Numbered from the stretch's first letter, positions 49,420 to 63,341 are shown. The stretch is DNA of 64,000 nt from Cloeon dipterum (GCF_949628265.1 NC_088786.1:33377681-33441680); one strand, 5' to 3'. Translations and numbers: made by a program. The notes: generated by a model from the sequence alone, not told the origin.

Positions 49420-51642
49420 GCTTGGATTCTGCGCCGTCGAGAAGACGACGAGGAGTCGTGACACGGCGGCCGCGCACGGACTGAAAAAAGACTGATTTCT
49501 CGGGAGTGAGGGCTCGTTTGATCATCGACACAGTGATAGCGGCAATCCAGGCGGGAGTCACAGATCTGAGACCACGCGGATTTTAGAAAATGTGATACAC
49601 AACAAAAAAAAGAAAACACACCCACACGTATTAGGCGGAGGATTGCGTTAGCCGCGCTGATTTTACAGCAGCTACACCATTTTTCATTCTGTTGAATGCC
49701 AGCAAACACGTTTTTGTAATAAAATATCATGGAATGTTTCTAGCACTTGTAAATCGAGTACCGATCATCTTGATAATAACTGTATAAAACTTCTCTTCAC
49801 TTATCTATCTTTTGTAAGAAATCGCTTCTTTAGTCATTGTCACTGTATATTACAGGCAAATTGATCAGCGTTTTGCTACGGTCTTAACTCTTTCGTTTCA
49901 CGTATCACTGTACTGCTGCTGCATCACTTTGATGGTTTCATTATCGCCTTACGGACAGACCAAAAATATCAAAGCTATATTATATTTATTTTTCGTGGTA
50001 TTGTGTAAAGCGGTCACCTTATTATTTGCTAATTACGATAACATTGCATTGCTGGTGCGTTTTGATTTTTTTAACATGTCAAAAACGTTAGTTATTTTCA
50101 TATTTATTATATCTCGTATTTTTGGTTAGGTGGATTTAATTATTTATTTTCCAACTTGAAATTTCTTGAAACTGTGATGATGCTAACTCCTTTTGGTAAC
50201 CACTGAAATTGTAAACGTATAATTCATGTACTTGCTGTCACGTTGGGTGTACATTTACATTTCCTTTTGCAAAGGTTTTATAGCAATTAAAAAAGAAAAC
50301 TAGACGAGGAGATCCAAATAATCAGTCCCTTGCCCTCATGCGCAGTGAACTAGTGTTTTGTACAACCAAAACAGAGCAGAGAGTGCTGTTTAATGTTATT
50401 ATCAAGTTCTGATTCAATGATCTATTAAATGTTGCTGCATAGTGCTATGGCCACATCGTCTAAGATAATAGCAGACTCGAGAAAAGTTTTGACTCCTGTC
50501 TAAAATTTCAGTTTGATACGAGCACTCTGCTTGGGCTTGCATCCTAACTTGTTGCCTAGACAAGAAGTGTCTCAAGTAAAATAGAGAGAAGATTTTATGT
50601 TCCATTTTTATCAACTCACACAACATGCAGTTAAAAATAAAAAATATAATCGAGTCCATTCTGCCAATTTTGATAAATAATATCATTTCTTTAAAAAGGA
50701 CGCTGGCAGATGAATTGTTGCAAATTAATTGATTCCCTCTGTGATGATATTTAATGTTTAGGTACGTACTAGGTTATGGCCAGATTATTTGTTGCATCTC
50801 TTAAACCATAAAGCATAACATAATGAACGTAGCAAGCGGTTTTGATGATGGTTTGGAGCTTATTAATGAAATGTGTACATCTTAAATGTGTATGTCAGGC
50901 ACATTTTAAATTAAATAATATATGCGTGCATTTTAATACTGGCGTTAGAGGAGTGTGTCGTGTATATAAAATCTATAATACTACACTGAAGGGCAAAATA
51001 ATTTTTTATATATGTGCGCGCGTATGCAAGCATACAAGCGAAACAACCTATGATTGTATCAAAAAGTCACGAAAACAATAAAAATGCTGGAAGTTCATTT
51101 TAATGTGTCTAAAGAAAAACATTTAAAAGGAAATATTATTGTGTTTCATTTCACTACGACTTGCAAATAATTGAATATAAAACGTTATCTATGTTTTATT
51201 CGACATTTTTTTAATTTAAATAATATCGTTTATTATGAGACGACACCGACAGTTAATAATGCTACTCAGACAGCATGCGGTTTTGGAGCCAAAATTTGAA
51301 AACTCATACAAAGCGACAACGATACAAATGTTCATCAATTAATTTTTTACGAAAATATTGCCGAGCTATATAAAATAACATTTTTTTAGAATTTTTGTTC
51401 ATAGTTGAAATGGAGGAGTTGATCTGGTTAGAATACTACTTATAAACTGGCATAACAGAGCATTTTGGGTGTTTTGTTATTTATTATGTTGGCTAAACTG
51501 TGTCAACATTAGCTCCGTGCAGCTCCGTGCCATGATTGCCGATGAAAACAATTTTAGTTCATGGTGAAGTCTTTTTTTAATTTACAAGCCCTCAGTTTGT
51601 GTGTGAATGCTAAATTAAGTACAGTGTAAATTTCTTCTCACA
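49420..51642 (+). other. FBXL20-like 3' UTR and spacer
   Basis: AT-rich; AATAAA at 49718-49723 is the first polyadenylation candidate, with others further on. Only short chance frames are present. The mS18a promoter should lie just before 51642. Confidence 0.5.
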
Positions 51643-52381
51643 ATGTTTAGAAATTTACAAGTTCTGTCTCAAATTGGGGCATTTGCTGCTCGCAAAATTG
51701 GAATCTTCCCCAACCAAATTTTGAGACCATTCACACTGTCCTCCGTCAATAGGCTGAAAGAAAGTAAGTACTTCTGATTAAAATCATGCAGAATTAATAA
51801 GTTCAATCTGCGCTTTTCAGTTCACGAGAAAAGAGAGGGAAACAACCTCACCATTGAAGGAGTTTATGTTGACCTTCCTAAATCCAATTTGATATTGGAA
51901 AAGTCATTTACTAATAAAGATGTCTGCTCTATTTGCGCCCTAGGAGTTGAAGTCAAACACACAGTACGTTTTAAGCCACCAATTCAAACCCGCCCATTGA
52001 TTAAAGAACAATTTTTTCAGGATGTATTGATCTTGAGCCAGTTTGTGCGGCCTGATGGACTGATGCTTCCAAGACGAACCACCGGCTTGTGCAGGAAGCA
52101 ACAGAAAAGGATCGGCACCATGGTTACCATGGCACACAAAGCAGGTAAGTTTCGCAGACAAGCATTTATAAACATAATTTATCGATTTATATTGATCATT
52201 CTGGATTACAGGATTGATGTCCAATTTGAATCCAACATACAGTAAAAAGGATCCGGAGAAGAGAGGCCAATGGAAGAAGTTCAAGAGCTACTTTGACGAA
52301 TCAACTATCGGAAAGAGGAAACCACCCAAGCCGGAATGGAAATGGATTTGGAAGAAAAGAAACTTTTACGAGAAGGTTTAA
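51643..52381 (+). CDS. mRpS18A: Mitochondrial ribosomal protein S18a (bS18/mS18a family)
   Basis: Mitoribosome component of the bS18 family, nuclear-encoded and imported. Four exons: 51643-51763, 51821-51963, 52021-52144, 52212-52381; 185 residues, close to the human paralogue (196). The N-terminus is rich in Arg/Ser/Leu with no acids early on, typical of a mitochondrial presequence (MFRNLQVLSQIGAFAARK). The bS18 core is plain: CSICALGVEVKHTDVLILS, QFVRPDGLMLPRRTTGLC, VTMAHKAGL, with a CxxC pair (CSIC) as in MRPS18A. The C-terminus is basic and Trp-rich (PEWKWIWKKRNF). Start is the first Met in frame. A polyadenylation signal follows at 52414. Confidence 0.94.
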
Positions 52382-52413
52382 ATTTACATGCTTGATAAAT
52401 TTGATTATCAGAA

Positions 52414-52419
52414 AATAAA
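52414..52419 (+). terminator. Probable mRpS18A polyadenylation signal
   Basis: AATAAA 33 bases after the stop codon. Confidence 0.6.
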
Positions 52420-52459
52420 CAAGAAGATTTAATTAGTACATGTTTCTGAGGTCTGTTTT

Positions 52460-55400
52460 ACAAACAGTTCAAAATCATAATATTTATGGCTAATTACACC
52501 CTCTACCAACTGACTCTGCGTTTCTCTCTTTTCTGCAGCAATTTCTTATTTAAATTTCTCTTCAATAGCGAGATAAGGAACGCTCACTCTTTAAAAATTA
52601 TTCATGGTCAATATAGATGTACAGGGCAACTTGTAGGTCTTTCAAAAGCCTGGTTTACTTACTAGGCTTAGAATTAAATAATGCAAACCAGTGCTCCAAA
52701 TAATTCTGTAGTTGATCTCTTTGGACAATTTTTAATTTTCTCATCCTCGACGTACAAGCAAAACAAGTGGAACCGGCTTTTTTGCCTGGCGTCTGGCGCA
52801 GCTGAAAATATTTTAGACATGAAGTTTGATAGTGATTAACGGCCTGGAGGGTTGGAAGACCTTTTTCCTCCCGCACTTTTTAATTTTTGACCCTTTCACC
52901 AGCGGCTCGTGCAAAATCAAAAGTCCAAATTCACGGTGACTGGCAGCTGCCCACTTGATCCAAAATTTTCCGGCTGGCGCAGCACAACCTCTAGAAATTT
53001 CCGCTTTTATTTAGGGAATGTTTCCAATTTACAAAAAAAAAAAAAAAATTATAATTTTTGTTAACACTTAGATAAATTGTCTTGGCTTTGACACCATATT
53101 TTTTTAAAGAACATTTTCTAAATTAGGAACTTGTATTTTTAATTAAAACGTCTTAACTGTTTTTTGAAACTCCAAAATTCAACGATATAAGACTTCAATT
53201 AACCGCAGGGCAAAGTTTTCTGTTTTTTATATGTATTTTAATGTGGTCAATACAATAAAATATGTATATTTTATTTATGTTAGTTGAAAGGGAAATAATT
53301 AGTTTTTAAATATCCGATTTTTTCATCTCCTTAGCACCATTTACAAGCTGAGACGCTGAAATTATTCCAGTTGCACCGCGAAATAAGAGACAAGCTAAGT
53401 GTCAAGGCCGCCGCTTTTTCACAGCCAATAAGAAAATTTAGAAAGCCGGCGGGTGTTACGACGCAAGCAGAAGGAAGGCGCTCCAGTTTGATTTGATTGA
53501 GCAGAAAGATGCGTGGCCGCGGGCAGAAGCTCCATCTGGCCCTTGTGGCGCGCTAGACAAGGGGTCTCGTTCACCCCTTGTTCCCCCGTGTGTGCAACGA
53601 CACGCACGCAAGTGCAGTCTGGCGGTGGTTGCAGCCGCGGATGAAAGCGTTCTGCGATTGTTTGTCAACAAATAATTGCGCCGGCCGGACAGGTCCAATT
53701 AGGAAATTCGACGTGTTGTGCAAGCGGAGCGAAAGGTGAGATGAAGGATTCATTTCAACTGTGACGCTATTTTTAATGAAATTTAATAGCTCATAAAATT
53801 TATGTGAAAGTGTTAAGGTGTCAAATTAATTAAAAAAACTGAGTTTTGTTTCAATTTCAATGGACTGATGCCACGGTAATGAGCCGGCCGTGATTTGCTT
53901 TTCTGTCACTTAAATAATCACGACCGCCGAAGCAGTAGTGAAATATTATTTTTAACCTGCGAGTGCGAGTGCGGCGTTCCAAAATTAGCTGCCGCGCGAT
54001 TGAAATGATCGTGGTGGTGATGCTGTGATGCTGTGTGTCCAGCACGCATTTCGCAGGCCAGAATTATCAGCTGCGAAATTTCAACGCGCCGCTCGTGTTT
54101 GAAAACATTATTTGATAACGCGTTTACGGCCAGCGTAAGAGCAAAGGACGCCAAAATTTATCGATTTTTTGCCGACTGCATGCCGTGTGCTACTGAATCA
54201 CGTTTCTCCCGCGCGTACAAATACGCAACTCGGCCCCTCGTGCGCAACCCCGCGCCGAGGGTGCTCGTAGGTAGGGGAGGAAGTCGCGTAGTAAGCACGT
54301 CCGTACGATAATAAAAAAGGGTTCCGTGTATAGTAGCTGTCGAAAAGCGAGTGCAAATATTAATTTACGCTTGTTGTTATCGCTGTTTATGCTCGCACGT
54401 AGATAAGGGATGAACTAATTTGAGTAATGAGTAATGATATGAATAAACAAAACACGACTAATCATGTTTGCCAAAGGGGAGGCTGTCGGTATTCGGCGTA
54501 AAATACCGTTTCATGGTCACTAGAAATATATTTTTTTAAATTTTCTTTCAGTCAATTTTTAATTATAATCTCACAAGGGTTCGCTCTTGAAATATTATAT
54601 AAGGTTTGTGATACGAGTTTATTTCAGAGGGTTTCCTTTAATTGTGCGGAGGCGTCACTCGCTTCACTGGCAATTTCGACACAAATTTATGCAAATGAGG
54701 CTGGGTGAAATTGCAGCAGAGCCATTATACGAGGCGAATTACGCCCCGCGGCTTCTCAAATAATGCAGATGTGAGGACAAACTGCGAACAATTTTCTTGT
54801 CATCCTGCCGGAAAGCATTTTCCATCGCCAACTGAGCCGGGTGGTAAAAGCGGAAAGAGCACTTTCTGCGAAATGCGCCCGCAAGCGCTGAGAGTTTCGC
54901 GTGCAGCAAAAAATAATAAATGGTCGGAAAATCTGCTGCGCCACTGATGCATAAGCTTTTCCTGGAATTTTATACTCCGAGACTCCCTGTGGAATATTTA
55001 GCCGAGCAGATTACTCAATAAGCGTCAGCGCGCTCCGTCAGCAATGAAGATTTTATAAATTGATGTAAATTGGTTCTCTTCGGCACAAAGGCCTTGGCAC
55101 TGCATATTGGAGCAAACGTGCATACATACAATATTGCAGGCTATTGTTAAGCCTCTTGATTGGAAAATCGTGATTGTAATAATTGAAAATGGCGACACAC
55201 ACCAATTAATTATGTAAGGAAAGAGCAATCTCATTTTGTCCAGCTGTTATCACAGCGTTCAAATTGCTTGAATTTTAATTACTTATTTGCTCAATTTTGA
55301 CATAATTATTGTATCTTGCTTTTATTGATTTATTCGCAAAGTTTGTCAGAAACTATTTTTGCTCGGAATTTTTTTCTTTCTAACATTTTATCAATTAATT

Positions 55401-56352
55401 AGATCAAGTTTACTCTACGACGAAGCTCGGATGAACAATATTGCATCATATAGGGCGCTTCTGGCTACAAATATCAGCCCTTTGAATGGCTATGACAGAC
55501 GTAAATAAGCAGTGTGGTTTATGTTTGCGGCTAATATACTCAGCAGATGATTAGCTTGCTTGCAATTATGTCTGTCTGTGTGTGATATTGATGCACTGTT
55601 AGAGAAAGCATTGCTTGTTGAATGTTATGTCATATCCGCTACCACACGTGTATAATTATGCCAAGGGATGAAAGCTGCTCTCCGTCTTTAGATTGCTGCC
55701 AGCGCGAGTGAACTTTAAGCTGAGTGAGAATTCCGGCCGGATTATTGACGAAAATCGATAGCATCGCTTGGGAAATTGCAGAAAAGTTGTCGACAAAAAA
55801 GATACCGAGCCCCAGACGTGCTTTATTTGTGAATTTCTTTTATTTCCTGAAGCTCGAAATGAGCCCACAGAGAGTGTTCAATTTCACTTCTATTGCTTTT
55901 CCTGCGGAGCGGAAATTAAATTTTGTGACCCACACAGTGCTGCTCGTAGCTCAAATAAAGTAGGATCTAATAAAGAAACTTTCTTTATTACAGCAGCCGA
56001 AAAGATCCCAAATAAATTTTTTTCCATAGAGTTTTACGGGCGTGATATTTCTTGCAGTAAGCCCTATTTTAATGACTTCCTGCGCCCATCAAGCGCCTTT
56101 CCACGAAAACGAAGACGAAAAATAAATAAAGTCAAAGCTGGACTATATGAAAGGCCGCTCGATTTCTGCAAGTCAACACACGGAGAACGTTTGCTTTTGT
56201 CCTCGCGGTGAGCATGGACGTGCTTCTTCTTCTTCAGGGAAACAAAATCCGTCGTCGCCAGGCTTTCAGGTGGAAAGAAAGCCCAGTCAATGCGGCGCAC
56301 GATAATGAAAAGGACCGACAGCGCTTCCACTTGTTAGATATGCCCTGCCATG

Positions 56353-56387
<35 letters not shown>

Positions 56388-56614
56388 CTCGCGCTCTCTC
56401 TTCCGCCCAATATTGACCGTGCGTCCAGAGCGCTGGTGTAGTGCGGGATGCAGGAATCGAGGCCAGCGAGCCGAGTGCGCAGAACCAGCGAGTGCTCACT
56501 CACACTCGGTGCTCAGTCGAGGCGAGGTGCAGGCCGCGATTAGTTGGCTCGGTGGGTTCACGGTTGGCGCGCCGGAATGTGACACGGAGTCGTCGGCAGG
56601 TGGACAGCCGCAGC
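52460..56614. other. Intergenic stretch before the next gene
   Basis: No gene can be firmly supported. Noted: a poly(A) run at about 53032-53048, a 74-codon minus frame at 52655-52876 with an acceptor-like site inside it, and a Cys-containing plus frame at about 55781-56213 (both in findings). GC-rich blocks alternate with AT-rich ones as in the srGAP intron. The last few hundred bases should hold the promoter and leader of the gene starting at 56615. Confidence 0.45.
56356..56384. repeat. (CT)n microsatellite
   Basis: About 14 CT units, followed by imperfect CT-rich sequence to about 56401, some 230 bases before the start codon at 56615. Pyrimidine-rich or GAGA-type tracts are common near insect promoters. 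Confidence 0.85.
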
Positions 56615-59600
56615 ATGCTGTCCTTTTTCGAGAAGCACTTCACCAAGCAGCAGCGGACGCCCAGTCCGACCAAAAGAGGTGACCACTCATTTCTTTCGGC
56701 TCCTTATCAATCCGCAAATTGAAAATTGCCAGTTCGCGTCTCCTTTGATTGGGATGCGATTCTAGCGCCGAAATTGCCGACGCTAGCGTGGCGTCAGCAC
56801 TCGCGCCTGTTTTACGGGTCCAGCTATTTTCGTTGTTTGTTTGGTCAACAAACAATGCGTGCGGATGATGTAAATGTCCGCGGCGTCGAACTGAAATGAG
56901 TTCGACTTTTGTGGTGTTTATTTGTTTATTTATTTTTTTAAATCTCCATGGCTACGGATATTTGAATTCTGTGAATTCTCTGTTTTGGTGCAAAATGGTT
57001 GAGTGTTGATACCGGTACAGAGGTGTCAACATCGCTGAAAATCAAATATGTGGACCAATTATCTTCTTTAAAAAAATCTTCTCTTCTTTCTAAAATCTGA
57101 TGGAGCCGAAAAACTTAGACGCCTCTCATTTATATTTCCATGTTCTTTTGCTAATGAATGATTCCCGTCCCTAGTAAAATCAGGAGCTGTTGTGGAAAAA
57201 TGCGCAATGTCCAATCCGATTATGCAGCTGCGTCAGCTTTAATTGAGCGTCAAAACAATTATTAATGCGACGCGAGCGGATCAATTTTCTAATCGTGAAT
57301 AATTAAAGAATTATGTGTTTGCTGCCGCGCGCGAGTATGTATGTTCACAAATTTTGCAGCGTTAAGGGCGAAAATTACTTCAGCAGCGAGCTATCTGCTC
57401 ATGCGGCGCAAAGTTTCTTTGTAATGGCCGAGAGGATTCCTCCCGCAATTTGGTTCGCGGCTGTCCCCTAATTGCTTACTTCCTCTCTGCGCTCGTGCGA
57501 AAGAATTTCTCACTCGAAATGAATTTGCTCTTCGCCCGACTGTCGGAGATAAAAGGATTTTTAATTGCGTCAACTCGCAATGATAACTTAGTTCCACTCT
57601 CTGCGCAGAAATATATTAAAAGTGAAAATGACGTTCGTGAATTTCGTCACTTAATCTCTGTTTAATTTTGCTAAGCAATTAGTGAATTCAATCATTTTCC
57701 ACGGCTGGAAAGAGAATAAAAACTCACTGCAGTGTTAATTTTTTTGGTAAAATATTTCTAATGGGCCGAAACAAGCACAATCAAGTGAGAGATTATTTTT
57801 CTCGCCTAATTTTCAATTTTCTATACGGAGTAAAAAGTATACGATTTTCTGTTTTTTGTTTTAAATCCACTCTAAGCTAAATATCATTTTTGTGCGTCCT
57901 CGATTTTTCGTTGAAATAACTTGTTGAGCATTCGAAATCATGTTGATGCGCAATTTCCTTGAAATGCCAGCTCCAGAGCCAATTATTCAAATTGGGCCTT
58001 TTTTGCGTCTTGACTCTGCTCGACTTATTTTCGTCCACGATGAATTTTTACCGTATAGGTTTTCATCCCAAAATACAGGATAAAACATCAAAGGACTGCT
58101 GCTTTTTCAGATTCGGATCAATTTTGCCCTGGAGGTTTGCGTGCGACTATCTCCTGATTAAGACGTCTGCTGCACTCGAAGTCTTAAAATGTTAGCGCAG
58201 CGGGGCAGAAGCGCATGCGAAAGCAATTCGCATGCAACTAATTGCAGCAGTGTGCGTCTAATCTGGCCGAAGGGCGAATTCGCGTGAACACACGGGAGAC
58301 TCTTTGTGCGGTTAACAACAACAATCGCCATCATTGTGTGCCGCAGGTAGAACATACATCCAACTGCAAAGTCGCACAATCACATGGGACCTGACTCTCA
58401 GTTGAATCTCATCACCGAATCAATAATGCAAAGTGCACATTCTGCTTAATTACATTAGCCTGCTTTCGCCGACCTTTCGTAGTGTGCTCGGCCGCGCATT
58501 AAAAATTCAATTAAACCGCTGTTTCTGTTTCCACGGGGCCGGCCTAAATTGAATTTTTCATCGCGCGCAGCAGAAAAAACCAGGTTCAATTTCCCGTTTG
58601 CGCTGATTTGATTTTCTCCTCATATCCATGATTGGAGTGAATATTTCACGCAGTGACTCGTCCTTCGTGGAAGGCGAGTTGCTGCAATTAGGCGAAAAAG
58701 GAGATTCAAGAGTCTTCCGTGCAGCCGCGCCGTAATTTACGATCCAATTGGGACTGATTGACTTTTGTCTATTTTGCACAATATACCTGTTTTTATAAAA
58801 TATCTCGTGCATAATTTGTAAGGGTTCTATTGATCCGACAGCGTTGCGCAACCCTCAAGTGTATTTCGCAACAAGGAAAAAAATTTAATATACAGAGCTT
58901 TTGGTGCGATTGCTCGCAAAATCGAAGAGAATTCACAAACATGTGCGTGCCTTTTATGGAACATGATAGATGCGTGTTATTTGACGCAGCTTGCAGCGCT
59001 TTCCCTTTATATGCCTTGTTTTCCCGGTTCAACGTATTTTTCATCCAAAATGTCTAAACCATATGCTAAATTTCCAGTTTCCACGCTATTCCATATTAAG
59101 ACTAAATTGCTCAACCAGTAAATAAAATACCCCCCAGGAAAAGGGAATCTATAAAGGATTCATTTTTCCTTTGACAGAGAAAATTATAAAATTTTCAATT
59201 TTGTTATTGTCAATTTATTATTATTACTTCTTTGTTTTTGTTTATTGTTTTTGCCCCGCTTTGGATCAAGAAGTAAAGTTTTATTAGTCAATGAGCTGAT
59301 AATGATAACAATAATTAAGTGACAACCACACATACGTATACAAATTTCACAGCGTGCTTTTATGAAAAATAAAATCAAAGATTAGATTATATGATCGGGT
59401 TGCACTGCACCGTCGACTCACAAGTCAGAAAGCGTCTGATGCTCCGTCGACGACGAGTGCGGTTTGATTTGCCGGCACCAGGTGCGTTTGAGCGAAATTT
59501 TGGCAAAGGTCGTAACGTCCGGCGTTGCTATGTACATAAATTGTATCGCATTTTCGCAGGAAGTTTTTAACGTTCGTGTTTTTAATGTTGGTAGATCTGC

Positions 59601-59770
59601 GGCGGTCGAGCAGCGCGAGGCACTCCGATGACCTGAGCGCCAAGCAAAGCCAGGACACAATGGTGCCGATCATGGGCGACCTTCCCAGCTCAAGGAGCAA
59701 GGCGGACAGCACCAGCACGTTGACGTCGGCCGACGACGATTACGAAACGGAGCTGGCCAACAAATCTCAG
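56615..59770 (+). CDS. N-terminal exons of an unidentified Ser-rich protein, partial
   Basis: Two exons are supported: 56615-56678 and 59595-59770, joined in phase 1 through a GT-AG intron of 2.9 kb, giving 80 codons before the next donor (GTAAGA at 59771). The N-terminus MLSFFEKHFTKQQRTPSPTK is followed by DLRRSSSARHSDDL, a Ser/Arg-rich stretch, and an acidic patch ADDDYETELANKSQ. It is low-complexity and probably phosphorylated and disordered; several coiled-coil scaffold and golgin-like proteins begin this way. I do not recognise the gene. Remaining exons must lie past 64000. In exon 2 an in-frame ATG at 59585-59587 just before the acceptor could also act as an alternative start. Confidence 0.6.
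56679..59594 (+). other. Intron of the unidentified gene
   Basis: No gene, RNA or repeat could be supported here. Confidence 0.45.
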
Positions 59771-62700
59771 GTAAGAAGCCCATTGTTGCGTGTCGCGTGA
59801 GGACGCGACCTTGACTCTCTCTTCGTTAACAAGGAAGCGTTCCGTGCGAATGTCTCTCCTATTGCCGATTGTAAAACGTAAAAATCGCATTGTGCAAAGT
59901 TACTTTTATTGATCTGGGCTCATTATATAGTTCCTTGAGAGTTGAAAATTCATTTTCAATGCTAAAAATGAATTGTTTAATTAGAAGGGATTCATTAATT
60001 TTGTTCAAATGTTAGATTGTGTTCTTAAATGTAGAAAATGTTCCGTTATTTATCTGATTTCATTTGGTTCAACCAATTATTTCATTGCATGTGATCTACC
60101 GATAAATTACAATCCATTTCTTTTAATTAGAACACGCTACAGATACCATTTATTGGTCGATTGTAAAAGTGCGTAATTTATAACGCAATTCAATTATCTG
60201 CGCGACTTTATTGTTCTGCGCCAGATGCCCTCAAGATAGGTCGGTCTGGAGTAGTTTCCAGAATGCGTAAAACTCACGATCAACCTGTTTTAGACAATTC
60301 AGGTCAATGTCAAGACCGAACTGTTTGAACGCCACCTTGGAACCTTTGCAAACATAGAGTCATTTCGGAGGTTGCGAATCAAATAGTTTGTATGTATATA
60401 GAAAAAGGAATCTTAGAAACTTTTATTCATGATCAAGGTAGTCTGTATAGTCGTGTTTCTGCTCCATAATGAAGATGATTCATTATACGATAAGCTCAAA
60501 TAAAACACACATAAGACGGAGATAGTAAAAAAAATCAAAACATAATATCAGGAGTCGTTTGGAACAAATTTGGCACTCTATGAATGAATCTGGATTTGAT
60601 TTTTAAGCAGTGCCTGTTCATATAAAATGTATTGTAAACTGTTACAAATACAAACTTTCTCTCACTATCCAATTAAACCAATAAATTGAATATATTTTAA
60701 AGGAAACAGTTATGTTGAATGCTTCACAAAATTATTATTCTAATGCTACCAAAGCAAGATAATTAAACAAAAATAATAATTATCTAAATATTTATTTGTA
60801 GTGTGTGCATTCCACGTTAAATTATATGATTGTGCTTTTTATCCATATTTTCTCAATTTCATGGATACATTACGTCACATTACGTTTTAATGGAGGTTAT
60901 TTATGAACACGAAGCAATTTCAGGAATGGAACAGATGAAGCTAAGTGCAAGCAAAAATTTGCAATACAATTTCAAATATTGAAAGAGCACCTTGTGTGTG
61001 TAGTCACTAGCTCCAAGATAACATTCCACTTTCATGCTTTGCAAGCTGCACACATTTTCCCTTACGACCCTCTGTGGTGGTCCAATCTGTATAAAGCAGC
61101 GTCGAGAGAAATGGAGCAATACCTTTGGCTTTCACTTTGGTGCGTAAATCTCTCTCAAAGCATGCAACAATTCGGCGTAAATCAAGACTTGTACCAACCT
61201 TCATTTATTTAAGAGAGTCGTAATTCGTCTTTTACCGAGACCGCGCGCAGCTTGGTGATTTGCATTTGAAGCGGCCAAGAAGCGAAAAGTGGAGTGTGCA
61301 CCTTTGCAGAATATTAATGCGTCACCTATGCGGTGATCAATACATCCAGCTCAAGTTCGAGGAAGGACGGCCGCAGAATCATCGGAAGTCTCGCGAAAAG
61401 CAATTATTGCAGCAGGGATTGGAGAGTCGATGATTTTTGTCGCCTCCAAGGCCCGGGAATGTGTTGCGGTGCGTTGCAATTGTTTTTTATTTACTGGCCA
61501 CACTAAAAGGTCTGCCCCCAGGCTTTGGATCGGTACACACGCCAACTCAATTACGCAGACAATGATCTAGCACGGACTATGTACAGACCTAATTGAAAAT
61601 TCATGCTTTCCCCTCGTTCGCGTGCCACCACTCATACCGAATTTTGTTAATCTTATTTGGCCCGTTTCGGTTTGTAAAATAATATATACGGCGAATCCAT
61701 ACTCACGTTTCTTCCAAAACGAACGTGTATGTTTTAATTTGTATGACTTCTGTTTCTATACCTTAAATATTTGTACGTTCTTTCGACTGAACACACATTT
61801 GTCATCCGTTTGCGGATTACTTAAGAAATCGATCGCAGGACACTCTGGTGTTTTATAAAGTTTTTCACCGGTTTCTTTCATTTTTTTATTTAGTTTTACG
61901 CTTTAATCCAATTAGGGGTATATATAAGGATGCTTATGAGTTTCGCAATTGTACTGTGCACTAAACTTTTATCAAATTTATACCAACTATTTTGTTGTGG
62001 TGGCATAAATTGATGGATTGATGGTATAAAAATGTTTTTGCACACACCATTTTGTTTTTGAGGTCCCTTATAGTTGAACTTTTTACCATTTTGTTATTAA
62101 AACAAATTTTTGGTTATATTTTATTAAGCAACAACTTCTTGTTGGAGCTAACTTATTGGCTAATTAATGTCTACGAGAGTTTCTAACTTCAAAGTGTCCA
62201 CAAATTTTTACTTCACTTGATCAAAATATCACTGAAAACGGTGTCGAAATCAAATAGGTAATTTTTAATATTCGTTTTGAGCCATTGTTTTTACAAAAAA
62301 AGTTGTTTGCACCATTATTAGAGAATGGTCGTACTAAAAACCTCAGCAATTTTATTAATAGTAATGATATTAAAAACTAGATTACAGTTTTGATTAGCAT
62401 GCATCCTGCGTCTTTCTACAATATAAGCAGAGACAGAAATGTGCACAGAGGGCCGCTTTCAAATTAGCGACAAAGCAGATGTTACGGGAGTCGTTCCGTC
62501 TGCAATGCCATGCAAAACCGTGACCGCGGCAGCGAGTGGCCGCAGAGCAGACCATTAAGCCTTTTTCCGAGTGGATCCAAGTGCAAAATGTCATTGCCAG
62601 AAGTCAGCCAAGTACCGTGTGTGCAGCACGTGTGTGTGTGTGGACGGTATACGGCTTCAGAGACCGTGAAAATTTCCTGACCGGCCACTTTTTACGCCCG

Positions 62701-63086
62701 AATCTGCCGCTCACGTGATTCACATTGACACGCACGCAGACAATCGATGCCGAAATGTAAATTGCCCGCCGTCTGGCCAGGTTGTCGCAGTCACCTCGTA
62801 CATTTGTGGAGAGCATTAACGTTGCTGCGCCTGCTGATGAAATCGGTGTATAAAAGCTCACCGCGAGCTTTTGGTAAACGAGTTTACGAAATTGATACAC
62901 ACACACACACTCTGGCTGGTTTAAAAACAGATAAACAATGAGTTGAACGACTTCTGTTGTCTACAATTTTTAGTTTGTCTTTTGATTGTTTTTATTTTCA
63001 ACAAAAATAATAGTTTCTTTAAAGTACCACATTAGAGATAAATAGACAAATGTCTGGCGTTTCAATAAAAAGCCACATTTGGCCCA
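59771..63086 (+). other. Downstream intron (or spacer) of the unidentified gene
   Basis: AT-rich; no coding exon recognised. A short (AC)n run is at 62897-62910. Confidence 0.4.
62897..62910. repeat. Short (AC)n run
   Basis: Seven AC units in non-coding DNA. Confidence 0.8.
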
Positions 63087-63341
63087 GCAGGGACCAGATT
63101 CATGCAACGCGCAGATATGGCGTCCGGTGGAGTTTGGGGCGAAAAAACGGTCACGTGAAAATGCGCTAAAAGAATATTGTAGCATAATTTGCATTACTTG
63201 TACTAATTTTGTCTTTTGAATCTTAAAAACAAACTCTCGACACTCGTACAGGAATCCAAAGAGAGCTTTTTTCCCCACATTCAGACGCCATTTTGGATCT
63301 GCGCAGTGCGAACCAATTTTATCGCACATCTGGCCCCCGCT
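63087..63341. mobile_element. MITE-like element B, copy 2, inverted
   Basis: Reverse complement of the copy at 35062-35322 over nearly its full length; by eye close to nine bases in ten match. Shared blocks include GCGCATTTTCACGTGAC, ACGCCATATCTGCGCGTTGC and GATAAAATTGGTTC. Inverted ends are GCAGGGACCAGAT and ATCTGGCCCCCGCT. Flanks CATTTGGCCCA (63076-63086) and GATTTGGTCCA (63342-63352) look like an 11-base target duplication with two or three changes. Confidence 0.85.
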
